DNA from: Enterocloster lavalensis
GTDB lineage: Bacteria > Bacillota > Clostridia > Lachnospirales > Lachnospiraceae
Assembly (NCBI RefSeq): GCF_902364025.1
Contig: NZ_CABJCG010000002.1
Span: 248,001 to 312,000 of the forward strand
DNA length: 64,000 nucleotides
Reading direction: 5' to 3'
Made by a program: the position numbers and the translations under genes. The stretch's first letter is position 1, and every line of letters begins with the position of its first letter. The notes beneath the pieces were generated by a model. That model made no database searches. It was not told the origin of the DNA and worked only from the letters and a program-made list of their open reading frames with translations. This document shows positions 60,138 through 64,000 of the stretch, one piece after another.

Positions 60138-61099
60138 GCAGACTGTTGGAAGTAAAGAATCTGAGCAAATTTTATACGAGCAAACAGGGCTTTTTCGGCG
60201 CCAAGTCCGAGACCGTGAAGGCGGTCAACCAGATCAGTTTTCACGTGGACGAGCAGGAGACCCTGGGAATCGTGGGGGAATCCGGCTGTGGTAAGTCCAC
60301 CACCGGGCGGGCGGTGCTGCGCCTCCATGAGCCGACGGAAGGGGAAATCCTATACCGCGGGAAGGATATCTGCAAGTTGAGCCTGGAGGAGATGAAGCCC
60401 TACCGGCAGAAGATGCAGATCGTGTTCCAGAACGCAAACTCGGCCCTGGACCCCAGGTGGACGGTGGAGCAGTCCCTGGCGGAGCCCATCCGGCTCCATT
60501 ACCCGCAGATCAGCCAGAAGGAGCTGGACGAGCGCATCGACCGCCTGATGGAGGAGGTGGGCTTCGCGCCCATGTACAAGAAGAAGTATCCTCACGAGTT
60601 CTCCGGCGGCCAGCGCCAGCGTATTGGGATCGCCAAGGCGATCTCCGTCAGCCCGGAATTCGTGGTCTGCGACGAGCCGGTGTCCGCCCTGGACGTGAGC
60701 GTCCAGGCCCAGGTGCTGAACCTGATGAAGAAATTGCAGAGGGAACGGAAGCTGTCCTATATGTTCATCTCCCACGACCTGTCTGTGATCCGGTTCATCA
60801 GCGACCGGGTGGGCGTGATGTACGCCGGGCGGCTGGTGGAGGTGGCGGAGACGAAGGAGTTCTTCGAGAACGCGCTGCACCCGTATTCGCGGGTGCTGAT
60901 GGCAGCCGTGCCGAAGCCGGTTGTGATGGACGACAAGGACGAGCTGTACCGGGGAATCGGGAAGATCGCCAAGGCGTCCAGGGAAGGGTGCCCGTTCTGC
61001 TCCAGATGTGCGCAGGCTACGGAGCGGTGCAGAGGGGAGATGCCGGAGCAGAGGGAAGTGACCGAAGGGCATTTCGTGTCGTGTCATTTGTATGATTAA
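60134..61099 (+). CDS. Dpp/Opp-type ABC ATPase (DppF-like), second system
   Basis: 321 residues. [19 protein letters not shown] at the N-terminus, Walker [11 protein letters not shown]-loop [13 protein letters not shown], signature [15 protein letters not shown], Walker [15 protein letters not shown], and [18 protein letters not shown] near the end. It is the last gene of the second importer, and a terminator follows. No hydrolase gene accompanies this system, in contrast to the first. Confidence 0.94.
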   Translation: MSRLLEVKNLSKFYTSKQGFFGAKSETVKAVNQISFHVDEQETLGIVGESGCGKSTTGRAVLRLHEPTEGEILYRGKDICKLSLEEMKPYRQKMQIVFQNANSALDPRWTVEQSLAEPIRLHYPQISQKELDERIDRLMEEVGFAPMYKKKYPHEFSGGQRQRIGIAKAISVSPEFVVCDEPVSALDVSVQAQVLNLMKKLQRERKLSYMFISHDLSVIRFISDRVGVMYAGRLVEVAETKEFFENALHPYSRVLMAAVPKPVVMDDKDELYRGIGKIAKASREGCPFCSRCAQATERCRGEMPEQREVTEGHFVSCHLYD

Positions 61100-61130
61100 G
61101 TGTGTGATTGAGGTTTGAGAGAGATAGAAG

Positions 61131-61175
61131 AAGGGGGCTGCCGCGATTGGGTGAAATGCGGCGGCCCCCTTTTTT
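61131..61175. terminator. Intrinsic terminator after the second Dpp operon
   Basis: AGGGGGCTGCCGC pairs (one G-T) with GCGGCGGCCCCCT, followed by TTTTT. From the minus side it could stop transcripts through the antitoxin gene, with a weaker tail. Confidence 0.92.
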
Positions 61176-61200
61176 GGTATTTCGGATGTAGAAAGACGGT

Positions 61201-61437
61201 TTACAGGTCCAAAAGTTTGTCCGCGGAAATCCATCCTCCTTCACGGGCAGATTTCTCGCCTTCTTCCAACTGGGCCAAAAGGGCGACCGAGGCGCGCAGC
61301 CGGTAAAGATCTTCAATTTTTAAAATGGCATATTCAATATGCCCGTCTATTGTCAGGTAGACTGGTTGGTTCTTTTGCACCTCTTTTAAGACTTCCATAT
61401 AATTTTCCAAATCACAAACAGGTCGAATATGGGACAT
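61201..61437 (-). CDS. Phd/YefM-type antitoxin, no toxin gene beside it
   Basis: 78 residues. The fold of the Phd/YefM family is visible: RPVCDLENYMEVLKEVQKN (the DNA-binding N-terminal half), QPVYLTIDGHIEYAILKIEDL, then a polar C-terminal tail that in relatives wraps around a RelE- or Doc-like toxin. I use the ATG at 61437, 9 bases after AAGGAG; an ATG three codons earlier is close to that site. No toxin-sized frame follows on the minus strand before the terminator, and upstream is the AraC gene 62 bases away. It is an orphan antitoxin or a stand-alone repressor. Confidence 0.8.
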   Translation of the reverse strand: MSHIRPVCDLENYMEVLKEVQKNQPVYLTIDGHIEYAILKIEDLYRLRASVALLAQLEEGEKSAREGGWISADKLLDL

Positions 61438-61499
61438 AGCGCTCATCTCCTTATGTGGTTAGTTTGTTTTTGGCCAGACGCGCCAAAAAGGCGCTCCCA

Positions 61500-62444
61500 T
61501 CACCCCTGCTGCGTCGCCAACCCCAAATCAAACGGCAACGCGTTGGGAATCGTGGCATCGTAGACCAGATTGTCCGCAAAGTCCAACCCAGACTCTTCTG
61601 TCCGGCAGGTCTTTCGGAACTGGGCTGGGGACATGCCGTAGGCCTGTTTGAAAATGTGGTAGAAATGGCTCAGGCTGTCGAACCCGGCGTCCTCGCAGAT
61701 GGCGATCACCTTCTCGTCCGTGTTCTGGAGCTGGTTTACCACGTACTCCAGCCGGATGTCGTTGATCAGCTGAGTTGGGGATTTCTGTAAATACTTCCGG
61801 CAGGCCCGGGACAGGTGCTCGATGCTCTTGCCGGACAGGCGGTACAGGGCGGGAAGGCCCTCCACGAAGTTCTCCTTTTTCAGCATCTCCAGGCTGAGCC
61901 AGCGCAGCCACTCAGGGGTCCGGCCGGAGCTCTTCTGGGGGGAGAGTACGAAGTATTTGGTCAGAAGGCCGAACACGGTGATGCGGAAAAATACATCGGA
62001 TTTCTCCTTCAGGATCTTCTTGGTCAGCACCAGCTGCTCCAGCTCCGTGAGAATGGACTTGAACTCCTTCATGGACACCTGAACGTGGGGCGGGCAGGGC
62101 GGGGTGAGCAGATCGTCCCGGAAGGTGCCGCCCAGATACTGGGTGAGCCGGTCAAAGGTTTCCTCAGGCACGATCATATTGATGATCTTGAAGTTGGAGG
62201 TCACGTCCATGTAACAGTGCACGTCGTCCGGGCGGATAAAATAGAGGGCTCCCGGAGACAATGGCTCGGAAGTGGAGTTGATCAGGTGGGTGCCGTAGCC
62301 CTGGGCTACGATAAACAGTTCATAGTAGCTGTGGCAGTGGATCTTTACCAGCTGCCGCCGGTCCGTGATGAAGCTGGCGTAACCGTGGCTGGGGGAGCTC
62401 AAGATCCGGTTGGCGGTCAGGCGGGGGATATTTTTCATCTTCAT
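61500..62444 (-). CDS. AraC-family transcriptional regulator
   Basis: 314 residues. The N-terminal cupin-like effector domain (about 20-110) has KIHCHSYYELFIVAQGYG and PGALYFIRPDDVHCYMDV, typical of sugar- or small-molecule-sensing regulators. The C-terminal double helix-turn-helix (about 210-305) has LSRACRKYLQKSPTQLINDIR and ICEDAGFDSLSHFYHIFKQAYGMSPAQFRKTC (the second quoted in parts). It reads away from the glycyl radical enzyme, and the gap carries a palindrome and a direct repeat, so it likely controls that gene. AAGGAGAT precedes the ATG. Confidence 0.93.
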   Translation of the reverse strand: MKMKNIPRLTANRILSSPSHGYASFITDRRQLVKIHCHSYYELFIVAQGYGTHLINSTSEPLSPGALYFIRPDDVHCYMDVTSNFKIINMIVPEETFDRLTQYLGGTFRDDLLTPPCPPHVQVSMKEFKSILTELEQLVLTKKILKEKSDVFFRITVFGLLTKYFVLSPQKSSGRTPEWLRWLSLEMLKKENFVEGLPALYRLSGKSIEHLSRACRKYLQKSPTQLINDIRLEYVVNQLQNTDEKVIAICEDAGFDSLSHFYHIFKQAYGMSPAQFRKTCRTEESGLDFADNLVYDATIPNALPFDLGLATQQG

Positions 62445-62512
62445 TGATCTCCTTGTGCGTGATTAATATCAATATACAACAAATAAAATATCATTTCAAG
62501 ACAAGATAAGCC

Positions 62513-62601
62513 CACATATATGTGATAATATCTAGTTGAATCAAGAAAAAGTTGTACAAAATGCGCAGAAAAAACCGGTTTTGGCGAACTGAGTACAAAA
62601 T
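62513..62601 (+). promoter_or_regulatory. Candidate AraC-regulator sites in the divergent gap
   Basis: A perfect 12-bp palindrome CACATATATGTG (62513-62524), and two direct copies of GTACAAAAT (62554-62562 and 62593-62601), 39 bases apart. The second copy lies 33 bases before the glycyl radical enzyme start. CATAAT (62610-62615) could be its -10. Direct repeats fit AraC-type binding. Confidence 0.5.
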
Positions 62602-62633
62602 AGCTATGTCATAATATGGGAAAGAAGGAAACT

Positions 62634-64000
62634 ATGAACCATTTCAAAGTGAAAAACCCGCGAACGGACCTGTCTTTTGAGATTGCCTTCACAAAAGCCT
62701 ACCGCGACGCCGTAAAGCGGTACACCCATCCGGCGCAGATCGAACTGGCGTGCCTGCGGGCCCAGTACCCGGCCATCCTCCATCCGATCCAGGATGAGGA
62801 CCTGTTGGCCGGAAGGGTGGAGGCCGGGCTGGTGGGACTTGGCATCCAGGGGCAGACCGGCGGGTACGGCTACTATATCGACGAACCGCGGGTGACGGAG
62901 GCGCTGGAGTTCGGCGAGGGGAACGCAAAATACCGGGAGGATCTCCACGACCTGCTGATTTTCTGGAAAACCAACAGCAGCAACAATAAGGTCTTAAGGA
63001 ACACCCCGGACTCCATCAAAAATATCCTCTTTTCCGATAACTGGAAACAGACCCCCCTTCCCGCCTCGCCCATTATCCGCATGGCGGGGGCGTACCTGGA
63101 CTTTGACAAGCTGATCCGCCTGGGACTCCCCGGTATGAGGGCGGAGGTAACGGTTTACCGGGAGAAGGCGGAGCAGGAAGGCGGGGACGCGGTGCTCTAC
63201 CAGTGTATGGACGGCTCCCTGGAGCTCATGGGGCAGGTGTGCCTCTGGTACCGGGATCAGGCCCTGGAGCTCTTAGCCCAGGCCGCAGATGAGAAGCGAA
63301 AAGGGGAGCTGCGCCGCATGGCCCAGGCCCTGGAAGCCATCACAGAGCGCGCCCCCGGCTCCATGATGGAGGCGCTGCAGCTGGTGTGGATTTACGGCAT
63401 CATGGCCCCGCTGCTCCAGTTCGGGCGCATGGACGTTTACCTGGGAGACTGGTACGCCCACGACATCGACAACGGGGTGCTGACCGAGGAGGAGGCCCTG
63501 GCGCTGCTCCAGAGCTATTTCCGGCAGATCGACAGCCTGGACAGCGAGACAGACTGCCGCGTGATCGTGGGGGGCTACGGAAGGCGCAACCCTGAGAACG
63601 CGGACAGGCTGTGTATGACGGCTCTGGAAGCCTGCCGCACGGTGCGGGAGATTCTACCTCAGTTCACCCTGCGGTTCAACCGGGAAACGCCGGAGTGCGT
63701 CTGGGACGCGGCCATGCGCTGCATCGAGGAGGGACGCACTTACCCGCTGCTCTACAACGACGACGTGCTGGTGCCCGGCCTGATGAACGCCTTCCATGTG
63801 AGCCGGGAGCGGGCGGAGACATACGTGCCCCTGGGCTGCGGGGAGATGGAGTTCGACCACTACAGTTTCGGAACGCCAAGCGGTTCCCTGAACACGTTAA
63901 AGATTCTGGAGCTGGCGGTCCGGGGCGGCTATGAGCCCATTATGGACTGGCATCTGGGAAAGCAGTTGAAGCCCATCACGCAGTGCCGGACATTTGAGGA
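62634..64000 (+). CDS. Glycyl radical enzyme of the pyruvate formate-lyase superfamily (3' end missing)
   Basis: At least 455 residues, with the window ending before the C-terminal glycyl loop. The PFL-type barrel includes GLGIQGQTGGYGYYID and RMAGAYLDFDKLI early on. The active-site cysteine is Cys402 in VPLGCGEMEFDHY, followed two residues later by Glu404 (Cys-x-Glu). Pyruvate formate-lyase itself has two adjacent cysteines. Cys-x-Glu is found in glycerol, propanediol and choline-cleaving and decarboxylating members, so a dehydratase or lyase is more likely than PFL. Its activase gene, if adjacent, is outside the window. AAGAAGGA lies before the ATG. The AraC gene next to it is its probable regulator. 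Confidence 0.88.
   Translation, partial: MNHFKVKNPRTDLSFEIAFTKAYRDAVKRYTHPAQIELACLRAQYPAILHPIQDEDLLAGRVEAGLVGLGIQGQTGGYGYYIDEPRVTEALEFGEGNAKYREDLHDLLIFWKTNSSNNKVLRNTPDSIKNILFSDNWKQTPLPASPIIRMAGAYLDFDKLIRLGLPGMRAEVTVYREKAEQEGGDAVLYQCMDGSLELMGQVCLWYRDQALELLAQAADEKRKGELRRMAQALEAITERAPGSMMEALQLVWIYGIMAPLLQFGRMDVYLGDWYAHDIDNGVLTEEEALALLQSYFRQIDSLDSETDCRVIVGGYGRRNPENADRLCMTALEACRTVREILPQFTLRFNRETPECVWDAAMRCIEEGRTYPLLYNDDVLVPGLMNAFHVSRERAETYVPLGCGEMEFDHYSFGTPSGSLNTLKILELAVRGGYEPIMDWHLGKQLKPITQCRTFE

Noticed and set aside
61100..61200. Search for a toxin gene downstream of the antitoxin
   Set aside because: The space is filled by the end of dppF and its terminator; no suitable frame exists.

Overview
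The window looks like a chromosomal segment of a spore-forming, anaerobic member of the Clostridia, most likely Lachnospiraceae (for example the Enterocloster/Lachnoclostridium group). This is inferred from gene content: spoVG, a glgC-glgD pair, a Firmicutes-type glucose-6-phosphate isomerase of about 450 residues, a glycyl radical enzyme, a DUF5058 membrane protein and many Opp/Dpp and Liv transporters. Most genes are GC-rich. A few short stretches are clearly AT-rich (about 1430-2400, 17100-17640, 54560-55400). I saw no rRNA, tRNA, CRISPR array, insertion sequence or prophage.

Layout. 1-3700: 3' truncated murG, two envelope proteins spanning a composition break, a TSCPD protein, and the MTA/SAH nucleosidase. 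3985-14513: a catabolic island bracketed by two closely related DeoR regulators, with an allantoinase-like amidohydrolase, a cytosolic beta-propeller protein, a complete branched-chain-amino-acid-type ABC importer (lipoprotein, two permeases, two ATPases) and a second metal-dependent amidohydrolase. 14656-17375: a membrane protein, pgi behind a structured leader, and a small protein. 17649-23349: an MFS carrier, a DUF5058 membrane protein, a second membrane protein, an ATC-hydrolase-family protein, an AbgB-like M20 hydrolase and a GntR regulator. This looks like a poorly described uptake and hydrolysis module. 23522-27348: coiled-coil membrane protein, lipoprotein, DUF2812-like membrane protein. 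27338-31683 (minus): asnS with an SbcD/SbcC-like (YhaO/YhaN) pair. 32043-36344: glgC, glgD, spoVG, and a double HD/HD-GYP protein.

36447-46988: a LysR regulator divergent from a long operon encoding an SGNH-fold protein, a dipeptide-type ABC importer (SBP, BCDF), a C45 Ntn-hydrolase, an M20 hydrolase and a YitT protein. The combination suggests import and intracellular cleavage of N-acylated or otherwise amide-linked peptides. 47130-55072: a FAD oxidoreductase, a monofunctional transglycosylase, pth, mfd (with tandem repeats upstream and inside) and a small N-acetylglutamate-synthase-like protein. 55402-61099: a second dipeptide-type importer in the order B-C-SBP-D-F, behind a leader with a perfect 18-bp hairpin. 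61201-64000: an unpaired Phd/YefM-like antitoxin, an AraC regulator, and a divergent glycyl radical enzyme that runs off the end.

The most interesting signals are the DeoR-bracketed amide cluster, the DUF5058/ATC-hydrolase/M20 module, the C45/M20 peptide operon with tandem LysR operators, a hairpin that appears to bridge a Shine-Dalgarno and its start codon, and the repeats in and before mfd. All calls come from reading the sequence by eye. No database search, alignment or folding program was run.
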